A stretch of 32,856 nt of DNA from NCBI GenBank assembly GCA_022768685.1, contig JALEPQ010000086.1:1-32856 (forward strand). Direction: 5' to 3'. The position numbers and the translations under genes were made by a program. This document shows positions 22,464 to 32,694 of the stretch, piece by piece. The stretch's first letter is position 1, and every line of letters starts with the position of its first letter. The stretch comes from Spirochaetia bacterium (lineage in GTDB: Bacteria > Spirochaetota > Spirochaetia > Treponematales > Treponemataceae). The notes below the pieces were generated by a model. That model saw only the letters and a program-made list of their open reading frames with translations, made no database searches and was not told the origin of the DNA.

Positions 22464-22677
22464 TTTTAGTTTATGCCTGATGTGACTGTAAAAGTCACAA
22501 AAATAATGTAGATAAAGCTAAAATGCTTTGCTATATAATGAACAGATTTTTTCTGTTCTGCACAGGTCAGGCTTCATAACTGTCGACTGTCCTGTGAAAA
22601 ATGTGGTAAGTACTCAGTTGAGGAAAAATCCACAACCACTTATGTGGAAAGCAAATATTTATTGTAAGGAAGACAAT
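22464..22677 (+). promoter_or_regulatory. Structured rplJ-rplL intergenic leader with possible internal promoter
   Basis: The 214-nt gap holds hairpins TGTGACT-GTAAA-AGTCACA (near 22481-22499), AACAGA-TTTT-TCTGTT (about 22541-22556), CACAGG (22561-22566) with CCTGTG (22591-22596), and CCACA/TGTGG close to the rplL start. TATAAT at 22534-22539 may be an internal -10, but no fitting -35 is seen. A separate promoter would help provide the extra L7/L12 copies needed. Confidence 0.45.
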
Positions 22678-23052
22678 ATGGCAGTTACAAAAGAAGAAAT
22701 TCTTGACACTATCGCAGCTATGTCAGTTCTCGAAGTATCAGAACTCGTAAAAGCAATGGAAGAAAAATTTGGAGTTACAGCAGCAGTTGCAGTAGCAGCA
22801 GCTCCAGCAGCAGGTGCAGCAGCAGGTGCTGAAGAACAGACAGAATTCACAGTTACTCTTGAAAGCTTCGCAGCAGACAAGAAGATTCCTGTAATTAAAG
22901 CTGTTCGTGAAATCACAGGTCTTGGACTTGGTGAAGCTAAAGCTTTAGTTGAAGGTGCTCCAGCAACAGTTAAAGAAAATGTTTCTAAAGCTGATGCAGA
23001 TGAAATCATTAAGAAGATCGAAGAAGCTGGTGGTAAAGCTTCAAAGAAATAA
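22678..23052 (+). CDS. rplL: 50S ribosomal protein L7/L12
   Basis: This is the flexible stalk protein that recruits translational GTPases. The N-terminal dimer domain ([17 protein letters not shown]) is followed by an Ala/Pro hinge ([19 protein letters not shown]) and the C-terminal domain ([20 protein letters not shown], then [13 protein letters not shown]). The length of 124 residues is typical. The ATG at 22678 has AAGGAAG just before it; a TTG at 22528 in the same frame would translate the structured leader and is rejected. Confidence 0.97.
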   Translation: MAVTKEEILDTIAAMSVLEVSELVKAMEEKFGVTAAVAVAAAPAAGAAAGAEEQTEFTVTLESFAADKKIPVIKAVREITGLGLGEAKALVEGAPATVKENVSKADADEIIKKIEEAGGKASKK

Positions 23053-23053
23053 G

Positions 23054-23126
23054 TTAGTTTTGGTTAATCAGAACTAATAATAACTATAGGGGGTGCTTGA
23101 ATTATGCAAATGGTTCAGGTATCCCC
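23054..23126 (+). promoter_or_regulatory. Hairpins between rplL and rpoB (attenuator or processing site)
   Basis: A 9-bp stem at 23054-23077 (TTAGTTTTG with CAGAACTAA, one G-T pair) is followed by a 13-bp stem in which GGGGGTGCTTGAA (23089-23101) pairs with TTCAGGTATCCCC (23114-23126) allowing G-T pairs, with a 12-nt loop. Only three T residues follow, so it is at most a partial terminator. In E. coli this same gap holds an attenuator and an RNase III site. Confidence 0.55.
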
Positions 23127-23242
23127 TTTAGTGCTTTAATTGTCCTTTTTATTATAATGGAAAAAACAGTATTTTCTGTGCTGTGCAGAGTTTCTAGCAT
23201 GTAGCAGATTTTATACTGAAAAAAATAAACGAGGGGGAGCTG

Positions 23243-26200
23243 ATGTTCGCTAAGACTCGAACTATCAACCGCCAATACATTGGTAAAGACATCCAGAACT
23301 TCATGGATGTTCCTAATCTTATTGCAATCCAGACATCATCTTACGAAAGTTTCCTTCAGTCTAATAAAGACAAAAGTGAACGTTTAAATCAGGGACTTCA
23401 AGATGTTTTCAATTCTACTTTCCCTATTGAAAGTCCAGATGGAGATATGTCTCTGGAATATGAATTCTATGAGTTGGACTGGGAAAACCTGAAATTCTCA
23501 GAAATTGAATGCAAACAGAAAGGTTTAACATATTCTGTTCCATTAAAAGCTCGTATTAATTTGAATTTCCTTCAGACTGGAGCAATCCTCCAGAAAGATA
23601 TCTATATGGGAGACATTCCTCTTATGACAGACCGTGGTACATTTGTTATCAATGGTGCTGAACGAGTTGTTGTTTCTCAAATTCACCGTTCTCCAGGTGT
23701 AATTTTCTGTCATGATAAAGGTGTTTATTCATCTCGTATCATTCCTTACCGTGGTTCATGGTTGGAATTTGAAATTGACCAGAAAAAAGAATTAATCTAT
23801 GCGAAAATTGACCGCAAAAAGAAAATTTTAGGAACTATTTTCCTTCGTGCATTAGGTTATTCAACACGTGAAGAAATCATTCGCTGTTTCTATGATGTAG
23901 AAAAAGTTGCAGTTAAGAATGAAACAGCTGCTAAAGAAGCTTTAGTTGATAAAGTTCTTGCTGATGCAGTTATTCTAAAAACAGAAGACGGAGAAGAAAA
24001 ACGTCTCTTTAACGCTGGTACAAGACTTCATCCACATGATATAGATGATTTAGTGGCAAATAATATTGAAGAAATCACTTGTATCCGTTTTGATACACGC
24101 AGTAATTCTCAGAATAAAGATGAAAAGAATTTCTCTCTTGATTCTCAGATGATTATTAACTGTTTTGATCGTGAAGAAGTAAAATTTGTAAAAGAAGGAT
24201 CAGTTGATAATGAACCTTCTAAAGAAGATGCTTTAAACGAAGTTTACAAAATTCTTCAGCCAGGTGAACCAATGACTGTAGAGCAGGCTGAAAAAGATTT
24301 AAATTCAATGTTCTTCTCTGAAAGAAGATATGATTTAGGTCGTGTAGGTCGTTATAAGTTAAATAAAAAATTTGATTACTCTGATGATGTTAAAGATTTT
24401 ACTTTAATCAAAGATGATATCATCAATACAATGAAGTTCTTAATCAAAGTTTATATTGGTGAAGAACAGACTGATGATATTGATCACTTGGGAAATCGTC
24501 GTATCCGTTCTGTTGGTGAATTGATGACAAATCAGTTGAAATCAGCTTTTGCAAGAATGGAACGTATTGCTAAAGAAAGAATGAGTTTAAAAGAAAGAGA
24601 TACTATGAAACCACAGGATCTTATTTCTATTAAACCAATTGTTGCAGCAATTAAAGAATTCTACGGTTCATCACAGTTGTCTCAGTTTATGGATCAGATT
24701 AACCCATTGGCTGAACTTACTCATAAACGTCGTCTTAACGCTCTAGGTCCTGGTGGTCTTTCTCGTGACCGTGCCGGATTTGAAGTTCGTGACGTTCACT
24801 ATTCTCACTATGGTCGCATGTGTCCTATTGAAACTCCTGAAGGTCCAAACATTGGTCTTATTGTTTCTATGGCTATGTTTACACGTATTAATGACTATGG
24901 ATTCCTTGAAGCTCCATTCCGTAAAGTTGTTGATGGTAAAGTAACTAATGAAGTTGAATACTTGTCTGCAATGGATGAAGATAAATACTACGTTGGACAG
25001 ATTGTTCCTGGTATTAAGGAAGATGGTTCATTCCCTGTAGAAATGATTCCTTGTCGTCACCGTGGTGATTATACAACTCGTAATGTAAAAGATATTCAGT
25101 ATATTGACGTTTCTCCACGTCAGATTATTTCTGTATCTGCATCTATGATTCCTTTCCTTGAACACGACGATGCTAACCGTGCGTTGATGGGTTGTAACAT
25201 GCAGCGTCAGGCTGTACCACTTTTATTCCCAGAGCCAGCTCATGTAGCTACAGGTATGGAAAAGAAATGTGCTATGGATTCAGGCGTTTTAGTAAAAGCT
25301 AAACGTGCCGGTGAAGTAGTTTACGTTTCAAGTGAAATGGTAAAAGTAAAAGTTGATGGAACAGGTGAAATTGATGAATATGTTCTTTTGAAATATCAGA
25401 GAACAAACAATGATACTTGTAACCACCAGAGACCTACTGTTGATCTTGGTGAAAGAGTTGAAGCTGGTTCTGTACTTGCTGATGGACCTGCAACATTCAA
25501 TGGTGAAATGGCACTTGGTAGAAACCTTCTTGTTGGATTCGTTCCATGGAATGGTTACAACTACGAAGACGCCGTATTGATTTCTCAGCGTGTAGTTCGT
25601 GAAGATATGTATACTTCTATTCATATCAAAGAATTCCAGACAGAAATTCGTGAAACAAAACTTGGTCCAGAACGCGTAACTCGTGATATTCCAAATACTA
25701 ACGAAAAAGCTGTAGCTAATCTTGATTCTGAAGGTATCATCAGAATTGGTGCTAAAGTTCGTTCTGGTGATATTTTGGTTGGTAAAGTTACTCCAAAATC
25801 AGAAACAGAAACTACACCAGAATTTAAACTTTTGAACTCAATTTTCGGTGAAAAAGCTAAAGAAGTTCGTGATACATCTCTTCGTGTTCCACATGGAATT
25901 GAAGGTGTTGTAATTGATATTCAGCAGATGAGTCGTACAGAAGGTGATGACTTAAATCCTGGCGTTGATAAGGTTATTAAGGTTCTTATTGCTAACAAAC
26001 GTAAATTACGTGAAGGTGATAAGATGGCTGGTCGTCACGGAAATAAGGGTGTTGTTTCTCGTATTCTTCCTGTTGAAGATATGCCATATTTGGAAGATGG
26101 TACTCCACTTGATGTATGTTTGAATCCTCTTGGTGTACCTTCTCGTATGAACATTGGTCAGATTCTTGAATCAGAACTTGGTATTGCAGGTAAGTACTTG

Positions 26201-26782
26201 AATCAGTTCTTTGAAGCACCAGTATTCCAGTCTCCTTCACAGGAACAGATTGCTGATAAACTTGAAGAAGCTGGTATTCCTAGAAGCTGTAAACAGATTG
26301 TTCATAGTGGACAGACAGGTGAACCTTTTGTAAATCCAATTTTCGTTGGTGTAATTTACTATATGAAGCTTCATCACCTTGTTGATGATAAAATGCATGC
26401 TCGTTCAACAGGTCCATATTCACTTGTTACTCAGCAGCCACTTGGTGGTAAGGCTCAGTTCGGTGGACAGCGTCTTGGTGAAATGGAAGTATGGGCTCTT
26501 GAAGCTTATGGTGCAGCTAACTGTCTTCAGGAAATGATGACTATTAAGTCTGATGATATGAATGGTCGTTCTAAGATTTACGAATCTATTGTAAAGGGTG
26601 ATCCTTCATCTCCAATTGGCGTTCCAGAATCATTCAACGTTTTGGTTCAGGAAATGCGTGGTTTGGCTCTTGATTTCACAATTTATGATGCTAAGGGTAA
26701 ACAGATTGCTCTTACTGAACGTGATCAGGAATTAATTGATAAAGCAGCTTCCGGATTTGATAAGGAGGATACTAATGCGTGA
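23243..26782 (+). CDS. rpoB: DNA-directed RNA polymerase subunit beta
   Basis: This catalytic subunit forms one pincer of RNA polymerase. The 1179-residue protein has the expected lobes, the rifampicin region with [20 protein letters not shown] (about 483-502), [13 protein letters not shown], the [17 protein letters not shown] region, [12 protein letters not shown] and the C-terminal [20 protein letters not shown] block. The residue matching E. coli Ser531 is Asn499 (codon 24737-24739), a change known to underlie natural rifampicin resistance in spirochetes. The start follows GAGGGGGAG. Its end overlaps rpoC by 8 nt, so subunit synthesis is coupled. A 190-nt structured gap precedes it. Confidence 0.98.
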   Translation: MFAKTRTINRQYIGKDIQNFMDVPNLIAIQTSSYESFLQSNKDKSERLNQGLQDVFNSTFPIESPDGDMSLEYEFYELDWENLKFSEIECKQKGLTYSVPLKARINLNFLQTGAILQKDIYMGDIPLMTDRGTFVINGAERVVVSQIHRSPGVIFCHDKGVYSSRIIPYRGSWLEFEIDQKKELIYAKIDRKKKILGTIFLRALGYSTREEIIRCFYDVEKVAVKNETAAKEALVDKVLADAVILKTEDGEEKRLFNAGTRLHPHDIDDLVANNIEEITCIRFDTRSNSQNKDEKNFSLDSQMIINCFDREEVKFVKEGSVDNEPSKEDALNEVYKILQPGEPMTVEQAEKDLNSMFFSERRYDLGRVGRYKLNKKFDYSDDVKDFTLIKDDIINTMKFLIKVYIGEEQTDDIDHLGNRRIRSVGELMTNQLKSAFARMERIAKERMSLKERDTMKPQDLISIKPIVAAIKEFYGSSQLSQFMDQINPLAELTHKRRLNALGPGGLSRDRAGFEVRDVHYSHYGRMCPIETPEGPNIGLIVSMAMFTRINDYGFLEAPFRKVVDGKVTNEVEYLSAMDEDKYYVGQIVPGIKEDGSFPVEMIPCRHRGDYTTRNVKDIQYIDVSPRQIISVSASMIPFLEHDDANRALMGCNMQRQAVPLLFPEPAHVATGMEKKCAMDSGVLVKAKRAGEVVYVSSEMVKVKVDGTGEIDEYVLLKYQRTNNDTCNHQRPTVDLGERVEAGSVLADGPATFNGEMALGRNLLVGFVPWNGYNYEDAVLISQRVVREDMYTSIHIKEFQTEIRETKLGPERVTRDIPNTNEKAVANLDSEGIIRIGAKVRSGDILVGKVTPKSETETTPEFKLLNSIFGEKAKEVRDTSLRVPHGIEGVVIDIQQMSRTEGDDLNPGVDKVIKVLIANKRKLREGDKMAGRHGNKGVVSRILPVEDMPYLEDGTPLDVCLNPLGVPSRMNIGQILESELGIAGKYLNQFFEAPVFQSPSQEQIADKLEEAGIPRSCKQIVHSGQTGEPFVNPIFVGVIYYMKLHHLVDDKMHARSTGPYSLVTQQPLGGKAQFGGQRLGEMEVWALEAYGAANCLQEMMTIKSDDMNGRSKIYESIVKGDPSSPIGVPESFNVLVQEMRGLALDFTIYDAKGKQIALTERDQELIDKAASGFDKEDTNA

Positions 26783-29700
26783 TGTACAGGATTTTGACAG
26801 CTTAAAAATTAAACTGGCTTCTCCAGAGACTATTCGTTCATGGTCATACGGTGAAGTTAAAAAACCTGAAACTATAAATTACAGAACTCTTCGTCCAGAG
26901 AAAGATGGTTTGTTCTGTGAAAGAATTTTTGGTACTACAAAAGAATGGGAATGTTATTGTGGTAAGTTCAAGTCAATCCGTTATAAGGGTGTAATTTGTG
27001 ATCGTTGTGGTGTTGAAGTTACTCACTTCAAAGTTCGCCGTGAAAGAACTGGTCATATTGAACTTGCAGCTCCAGTAAGTCATATCTGGTATTATCGTTC
27101 AGTTCCTAGCCGTATGGGTCTCCTTCTTGATATGCAGGTGGCTCAGTTACGTCAGGTTCTTTACTATGAAAAATATGTTGTAATTGATGCTGGTGATACA
27201 GATCTTAAGAAGGGTTCACTTCTTTCTGAAGAAGAATATCAGCAGTATGTTGAACAATATGGTACAGCTTTTACAGCTGATATGGGTGCTGAAGCCATTA
27301 AGACAATGCTTGAAAGAATTGATCTTGATGAATTAGCTGCAGAACTTCGTATGAAGATGATAGAAAAGGGTGCTAAATCTGATAAACGCCTTCTTCGCCG
27401 TATTGAAATTGTAGAAAACTTCCGTGCTTCTGGAAATAAAGTTTCCTGGATGATTCTCGATGTAATTCCAGTAATTCCTCCTGAACTTCGTCCAATGGTT
27501 CAGCTTGATGGTGGACGTTTTGCTACATCTGACTTAAATGATCTTTATCGTCGTGTTATTAACCGTAATAACCGTCTTAAGAGATTACAGCAGCTTTCTG
27601 CTCCTGATATCATCATTCGTAATGAAAAACGTATGCTTCAGGATGCTGTTGACGCTTTGTTTGATAATACAAAACGTAAGAGAGCTGTAAAAGGTGCTTC
27701 AAACAGACCATTAAAATCAATTTCTGATTTACTTAAAGGTAAACAGGGTCGTTTCCGTTTGAATTTGCTTGGTAAACGTGTTGACTATTCAGGACGTTCT
27801 GTAATTGTTGTTGGACCAGAATTGAAATTATGGCAGTGTGGTCTTCCAACAAAAATGGCTCTTGAATTATTTAAGCCATTCTTAATGAAGAAACTTGTTG
27901 ATAAAGATGTAGTATTCAATATTAAGAAAGCTAAAATGCTTGTAGAATCTGAAGCTCCAGAAGTTTACGCAATTCTTGACGAAGTTGTTAAAGAACACCC
28001 AGTTATGTTGAACCGTGCTCCTACACTTCACCGTCTTGGTATTCTTGCATTTGAACCAGTTTTAGTAGAAGGAAAAGCTCTTAAACTTCATCCTCTTGCT
28101 TGTAAAGCTTTCAATGCCGACTTCGATGGTGACCAGATGGCTATTCACGTACCATTAACTCAGGCTGCACAGATGGAATGCTGGACATTGATGTTGTTTG
28201 CACGTAACTTACTTGACCCAGCAAACGGTAACACAATTGTTGCTCCATCTCAGGACATGGTTCTTGGTATTTACTACATGACTGCTATTAAACCTAATGC
28301 TCGTGGAACAGGAAAACGCTTTAGTTCAGCTGATGAAGTACGTCTTGCTGCAGAATCAGGTGCAATCGAATGGCAGGCTTTAATTAAAGTTCCAGCTCCA
28401 AAGAAATCATTTGATTCTAAAGCTCTCAAAGTTAAGGGAGATGATGCTTTCGTAAACGGAACTCAGGATTTTGAAGAAGGTGAACTTATTGAAACTTCTG
28501 CTGGTCGTCTTAAATTTAATGAAGCTATGCCAGAAGGTATTGAATATGTAAACCGCCAGATGTTTGATAAATCTCTTAAGAAGATGATTGAACATGTATA
28601 TCATACAAAAGGCTCTTGGATGACAATCCAGATGCACGATGCAATTAAAGATTGTGGATATAAAAATGCTACATTCTTTGGTGCTACACTTTGTATGGAT
28701 GATATTCTCGTTCCTGAAGTTAAGAAGGAAATGGTATCTGCAGCAAACAAAGAAGTTGAAGATATTATCAACCAGTATTCAAAAGGTGTTATTACACAGG
28801 ATGAACGTTACAACCGTTCTTGTCAGGTTTGGTCTCGTACTAACGAAAAACTTACAAACCTTATGATGGAGAATCTTGAAAAAGATAAAGACGGTTTCAA
28901 TACAATCTGGATGATGGCTAAGTCTGGTGCCCGTGGTTCTCGTGGTCAGATTTCTCAGCTTGCTGCTATGCGTGGTTTGATGACTAAACCTAATGGTGAT
29001 ATTATCGAACTTCCAATTAAAGCAAACTTCAAGGAAGGACTTTCCGTAATCGAATACTTCATTTCTACAAACGCTGCTCGTAAAGGTCTTTCTGATACAG
29101 CCCTTAAAACAGCCGATGCCGGTTATATGACACGTCGTCTTGTAGATGTTGCTCAGGATGTTGTTATTAATGAAGAAGACTGTCAGACAATTAACGGTAT
29201 TGATTATGCTGCAATTAAAGACGGTGATGATATTAAAGTTCATCTGGCAGATCGTATTGTAGGCCACTATACAATTGAACGCGTTGTTCACCCAATTACT
29301 GGAGAACTTATTTGTGATGTTAACCAGTATATTGATGAAGAAATGGCTGCAAAAATTGAAGCTGCTGGTGTTGAAAAAGTAAAACTTAGAACTGTACTTA
29401 CTTGTGAAGCTAAACATGGTATTTGTGTAAAATGTTACGGTAAAAACCTTGCTCGTAATAAAGTTGTTGAAATTGGTGAAGCAGTTGGTATTATTGCTGC
29501 TCAGTCAATCGGTCAGCCTGGTACACAGTTGACACTTCGTACATTCCACTCTGGTGGTGCAGCTGAAATGTCTACAGATGATAACAAGATTGTTCTTAAG
29601 TTTAATGCTTTTATCAGTGATATTGCTGGTACTCACGTTGAGAAAGATGGTAAATGGTTGTTTACTCGTAAAGGTTATATGACTGTAATCCGTATTCTTG

Positions 29701-31082
29701 ATCAGCTTGAAATTGGTTCTGGTGATAAACTTCTTGTTGAAGATGGAATCAGTGTAATGAGAGGAACTCCAATCCTTACACATGATGGAAAAGATATTGA
29801 AGCTGCAGTTACAGGTAAAGTCCTTGTAAAAGATGGAATTCTTTATCTAACAAGTAAAGAACAGAAAATTGAAATTACTAACGGTTCTAACATTTATGTT
29901 AAAGCTGGGGACCTTGTTAAGAAGGGTGAAGCAATTGGTGATTTCGATCAGTATGCTGAACCAATCATTGCAGAAAGTGATGGTATTGTTCACTTTGAAG
30001 ATATTATTCCTGGTTCTACTTTGGAAGAACGTGTTGATAATCAGACAGGAAATGTTCAGAGATTCATTTCTGATTTACACCTTGATGTAAAACAGCCAAG
30101 AGTAATGATTACAGATGAAGCTGGTAATGAAATGGGAACATATTACCTTCCAGCAGGTGCTTTGTTACTTGTTGAAGATAAGATTTCAATTTCTGCTGGT
30201 ACTAAACTTGCTTCTATTCCTAAAGAAGCAGTTAAAACAAACGATATTACTGGTGGTCTTCCACGTGTATCTGAATTGTTTGAAGCTCGTAAACCAAAGA
30301 ATCCTTGTGTACTTGCTCAGATTTCTGGTCTTGTTAAATTCAAGGGAATTACAAAAGGTAAACGTATTGTTGTAATCGAAGATGAATTTGGTTCTCAGTT
30401 TGAACACTTAGTTCCAATGACAAAACGTATGATTGTACGTGATGGTGACCATGTTGAAGCTGGTGAACAGCTTTGTGCTGGATCTCCAAATCCACAGGAT
30501 GTATTGGCAATTCTTGGTGAAAATGCATTACAGAATTATTTGATGGACGAAATTCAGGGCGTATATCGTGCTCAGGGTGTAGATATCAATGATAAACATA
30601 TTGGTATTATTGTTCGCCAGATGCTTCGTAAAGTAGAAATCTACTCTGTAGGTGATACAAGATTTATCTTTGGTCAGCAGGTAGATAAATATAAATTCCA
30701 TGAAGAAAATCAGCGTGTAATTGCTGCCGGTGGACAGCCTGCTGTTGGTAAGCCAATGTTCCAGGGTATTACAAAAGCTTCTCTTGGTGTTGATTCATTT
30801 ATTTCTGCTGCATCATTCCAGGAAACAACAAGAGTACTTACAAATGCTGCTATTGCAGGTGCTTCTGATGGATTACACGGTATCAAGGAAAATGTTGCAA
30901 TTGGTCACATGATTCCTGCTGGTACTGGTATTAAGAATTATAAGAATATCAAACTTTATGATGATAGTGATAAGGATTTGGATTTACAGATGAATGAAAT
31001 TCTTGAACGCCGTCGTCAGGAAGCTGAAATGGAATCTCAACTTGAAGAAACAAGTTTTGAGACTTCCGACGAAAGTGATTAA
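26775..31082 (+). CDS. rpoC: DNA-directed RNA polymerase subunit beta'
   Basis: This subunit contains the magnesium-binding active site and forms the clamp. The N-terminal zinc site is [20 protein letters not shown] (about residues 57-76), the active-site loop is [12 protein letters not shown] (about 449), the bridge-helix region includes [21 protein letters not shown], and the second zinc site is [13 protein letters not shown]. The length is 1435 residues with no large lineage insertion evident. The ATG at 26775 follows AAGGAGG and lies inside the end of rpoB; a TTG at 26736 would add 13 residues translated from rpoB sequence and is rejected. The operon ends with a terminator at 31119-31155. 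Confidence 0.98.
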   Translation: MRDVQDFDSLKIKLASPETIRSWSYGEVKKPETINYRTLRPEKDGLFCERIFGTTKEWECYCGKFKSIRYKGVICDRCGVEVTHFKVRRERTGHIELAAPVSHIWYYRSVPSRMGLLLDMQVAQLRQVLYYEKYVVIDAGDTDLKKGSLLSEEEYQQYVEQYGTAFTADMGAEAIKTMLERIDLDELAAELRMKMIEKGAKSDKRLLRRIEIVENFRASGNKVSWMILDVIPVIPPELRPMVQLDGGRFATSDLNDLYRRVINRNNRLKRLQQLSAPDIIIRNEKRMLQDAVDALFDNTKRKRAVKGASNRPLKSISDLLKGKQGRFRLNLLGKRVDYSGRSVIVVGPELKLWQCGLPTKMALELFKPFLMKKLVDKDVVFNIKKAKMLVESEAPEVYAILDEVVKEHPVMLNRAPTLHRLGILAFEPVLVEGKALKLHPLACKAFNADFDGDQMAIHVPLTQAAQMECWTLMLFARNLLDPANGNTIVAPSQDMVLGIYYMTAIKPNARGTGKRFSSADEVRLAAESGAIEWQALIKVPAPKKSFDSKALKVKGDDAFVNGTQDFEEGELIETSAGRLKFNEAMPEGIEYVNRQMFDKSLKKMIEHVYHTKGSWMTIQMHDAIKDCGYKNATFFGATLCMDDILVPEVKKEMVSAANKEVEDIINQYSKGVITQDERYNRSCQVWSRTNEKLTNLMMENLEKDKDGFNTIWMMAKSGARGSRGQISQLAAMRGLMTKPNGDIIELPIKANFKEGLSVIEYFISTNAARKGLSDTALKTADAGYMTRRLVDVAQDVVINEEDCQTINGIDYAAIKDGDDIKVHLADRIVGHYTIERVVHPITGELICDVNQYIDEEMAAKIEAAGVEKVKLRTVLTCEAKHGICVKCYGKNLARNKVVEIGEAVGIIAAQSIGQPGTQLTLRTFHSGGAAEMSTDDNKIVLKFNAFISDIAGTHVEKDGKWLFTRKGYMTVIRILDQLEIGSGDKLLVEDGISVMRGTPILTHDGKDIEAAVTGKVLVKDGILYLTSKEQKIEITNGSNIYVKAGDLVKKGEAIGDFDQYAEPIIAESDGIVHFEDIIPGSTLEERVDNQTGNVQRFISDLHLDVKQPRVMITDEAGNEMGTYYLPAGALLLVEDKISISAGTKLASIPKEAVKTNDITGGLPRVSELFEARKPKNPCVLAQISGLVKFKGITKGKRIVVIEDEFGSQFEHLVPMTKRMIVRDGDHVEAGEQLCAGSPNPQDVLAILGENALQNYLMDEIQGVYRAQGVDINDKHIGIIVRQMLRKVEIYSVGDTRFIFGQQVDKYKFHEENQRVIAAGGQPAVGKPMFQGITKASLGVDSFISAASFQETTRVLTNAAIAGASDGLHGIKENVAIGHMIPAGTGIKNYKNIKLYDDSDKDLDLQMNEILERRRQEAEMESQLEETSFETSDESD

Positions 31083-31118
31083 TCTTCTATATACAATGTA
31101 TAAAGATTAAAACTAAAA

Positions 31119-31155
31119 ACCTCAGGATTGAGAAATCAGTTCTGAGGTATTTTTT
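31119..31155 (+). terminator. Rho-independent terminator after rpoC
   Basis: ACCTCAG (31119-31125) pairs with CTGAGGT (31142-31148), with an inner GATT/AATC stem, then ATTTTTT. It closes the operon that starts with tRNA-Thr. Confidence 0.85.
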
Positions 31156-31189
31156 ATAAAAGAATTTATGAAATTCTTTATAAATTCAC

Positions 31190-31273
31190 TTGAATTCATT
31201 TTTAGAATTTTATAAACTTGTTAAACCTATCTTGGTATAGGTGTTTTTATTTCTTCCGGAGTGCTGGCCGGAA
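31190..31273 (+). promoter_or_regulatory. Promoter region and two-hairpin leader of rpsL-rpsG
   Basis: TTGAAT (31190-31195) and TATAAA (31211-31216) make a possible promoter with a short 15-nt spacer. The leader has ACCTAT-CTTGGT-ATAGGT (31225-31242) followed by GTTTTT, which looks like an attenuator, and TTCCGG-AGTGCTGG-CCGGAA (31254-31273). The ribosome site AGGAG lies at 31278-31282. Confidence 0.5.
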
Positions 31274-31290
31274 TAATAGGAGTATAGGCG

Positions 31291-31665
31291 ATGCCTACAA
31301 TAAATCAATTAATCCGTCAGGGTCGTAAATCTGCTGCAAATAGAACTAAGGCTCCCGCACTTGATTCTTGTCCACAGAAACGCGGTGTATGTACACGTGT
31401 TATGACTCAGACACCTAAAAAACCAAACTCAGCTCTTCGTAAGATTGCTCGTGTTCGTTTATCAAATGGTATTGAAGTTACTGCATACATTCCAGGTATT
31501 GGACATAACTTGCAGGAACACTCAGTTGTTTTAGTACGTGGTGGACGTGTAAAGGATCTTCCTGGTGTACGTTATCATATTATTCGTGGTACTAAAGATA
31601 CTCTTGGTGTAGAAGATCGTAAACGCGGTCGTTCTAAGTATGGTGCTAAGAGACCAAAGGCTTAA
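31291..31665 (+). CDS. rpsL: 30S ribosomal protein S12
   Basis: It is part of the decoding centre. The 124-residue protein has [40 protein letters not shown] and [15 protein letters not shown]. The lysines in which streptomycin-resistance changes usually arise (in TPKKPNS and in RVKDLPGV) are unaltered, so sensitivity at this locus is predicted. It pairs with rpsG 12 nt downstream and is separated from rpoC by a terminator and its own leader. Confidence 0.97.
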   Translation: MPTINQLIRQGRKSAANRTKAPALDSCPQKRGVCTRVMTQTPKKPNSALRKIARVRLSNGIEVTAYIPGIGHNLQEHSVVLVRGGRVKDLPGVRYHIIRGTKDTLGVEDRKRGRSKYGAKRPKA

Positions 31666-31677
31666 TGGAGGACTGAG

Positions 31678-32148
31678 ATGGGAAGACATAAGAAATCAAT
31701 CGAGCGTCCTTTGATGCCAGATGTAAAATACAACTCTAAGGTTGTAACAAAATTTGTTTGCCGTATGATGTTGGATGGTAAAAAAGAAACTTGTCAGAAA
31801 ATCGTTTACCAGGCAATGGATAATCTTAAGGCTAAAACAGACAAAGATCCTTTGGAAGTATTCTTAAAGGCTCTTGAAAATGTAAAACCAATGGTTGAAG
31901 TTAAATCTCGCCGTGTTGGTGGTGCAACTTATCAGGTTCCAATGGAAATCCGTGAAACACGTCGTGAAGCTCTTGCAATGAGATGGATTATTGAAGCTGC
32001 ACGTAAGAGAAGTGGTCATGGAATGGCTGATACACTTTCTTCTGAATTGCTTGATGCTTATAATAATACAGGTACAGCATATAAGAAGCGTGAAGATGTA
32101 CATAAGATGGCTGAAGCTAACAAAGCTTTCGCACATTATAGATGGTAG
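31678..32148 (+). CDS. rpsG: 30S ribosomal protein S7
   Basis: It initiates assembly of the 30S head and often represses its own operon. The 156-residue protein has the family blocks [60 protein letters not shown] and the C-terminal [23 protein letters not shown] precedes the start. In many bacteria fusA and tuf follow in the same operon; here a strong terminator follows and fusA is absent from the window. Confidence 0.97.
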   Translation: MGRHKKSIERPLMPDVKYNSKVVTKFVCRMMLDGKKETCQKIVYQAMDNLKAKTDKDPLEVFLKALENVKPMVEVKSRRVGGATYQVPMEIRETRREALAMRWIIEAARKRSGHGMADTLSSELLDAYNNTGTAYKKREDVHKMAEANKAFAHYRW

Positions 32149-32163
32149 ATTAAAATCTAACAG

Positions 32164-32200
32164 AATGGGGATTCAATTTTTTTGAATTCCCATTTTTTTT
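32164..32200 (+). terminator. Rho-independent terminator after rpsG
   Basis: A 13-bp stem (AATGGGGATTCAA with TTGAATTCCCATT, one G-T pair) at 32164-32176 and 32182-32194, with a five-T loop and a run of eight T residues (32193-32200). Confidence 0.9.
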
Positions 32201-32221
32201 GAAAAAATCTATTTTAAAGTA

Positions 32222-32250
32222 TTGAAATTAATTTTAATAAATTGTATAAA
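32222..32250 (+). promoter_or_regulatory. Promoter of tuf
   Basis: TTGAAA (32222-32227), a 17-nt spacer and TATAAA (32245-32250). Predicted start is near 32257, which leaves a leader of about 440 nt before the ATG at 32695. Confidence 0.7.
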
Positions 32251-32256
32251 TTAAGA

Positions 32257-32694
32257 GCTTGACTTTCCATGTGGAAAGTCATTGGGTTCTTTGAGAGTCA
32301 GGCAGATTAAAGAAAAATCTGGCGCTTCCGTAAAGTTAATAATTTTAATAATTATTTTCAGGAAAGCACGACCCTTATTTTGGTGGTTTTGTTACTGTTA
32401 GTAACAATAAATAGATAGCTGATTTGGGTTTCTGAGTTGTTTAAAACTTTCTAAACCAGACCGGTTATCAGATTGATAGTGACAGGTGGTTTAAGTTTTC
32501 ATCACTTCGAAAAATTATGGAGTGAAAGATCAAATATCCACTTATCTATCTATTAATCATATCTAATTTAGCAAATATTGTGTCTGCGAATGTAAGAATT
32601 GCTTAGTGAAGTAGTTTTTCATTCTGGCTTAAAGTGCAACACATAAAAAAATAAGAATATCAGATAATAAAATTGATCTGATAAGGAGAAAAAC
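32257..32694 (+). ncRNA. Long structured tuf leader, possibly containing a separate RNA
   Basis: This is the longest stretch without a protein gene. Stems visible in order: GACTTTCCA-TG-TGGAAAGTC (32261-32280); CAGATT/AATCTG (32303-32321); GCTTCC with GGAAAGC (32324-32329 and 32361-32367, one bulge); TTGTTACT-GTT-AGTAACAA (32389-32407); and a long arm closed by TAAACCA/TGGTTTA (32452-32458 and 32487-32493) with inner TATCA-GAT-TGATA. The AAACC at 32453-32457 could instead pair with GGTTT at 32427-32431, so two mutually exclusive folds exist. No terminator hairpin with a T-run was found, and no known riboswitch or housekeeping RNA was recognised. Confidence 0.5.

Noticed and set aside
22528-22677. 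50-residue extension of L7/L12
   Set aside because: The frame is open by chance through a structured leader; the canonical L7/L12 N-terminus begins at 22678 after a ribosome site.
22659-23009. 116-codon minus-strand frame across rplL
   Set aside because: Antisense of the Ala-rich rplL hinge; an artefact of codon composition.
28779-29417. 212-codon open frame on the minus strand inside rpoC
   Set aside because: It is antisense to highly conserved beta' sequence, is rich in Asn, Phe and Thr as expected from reversed codons, and has no ribosome site.
32269-32310. Possible 13-codon leader peptide in the tuf leader (MWKVIGFF start)
   Set aside because: No ribosome site; its ATG is in the loop of a perfect hairpin, and it carries no regulatory codon run.
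32257-32694. RNase P RNA, tmRNA or 6S RNA in the tuf leader
   Set aside because: A GGAAAGCACGACC segment recalls RNase P, but the other conserved blocks are absent; tmRNA and 6S landmarks are not found either.
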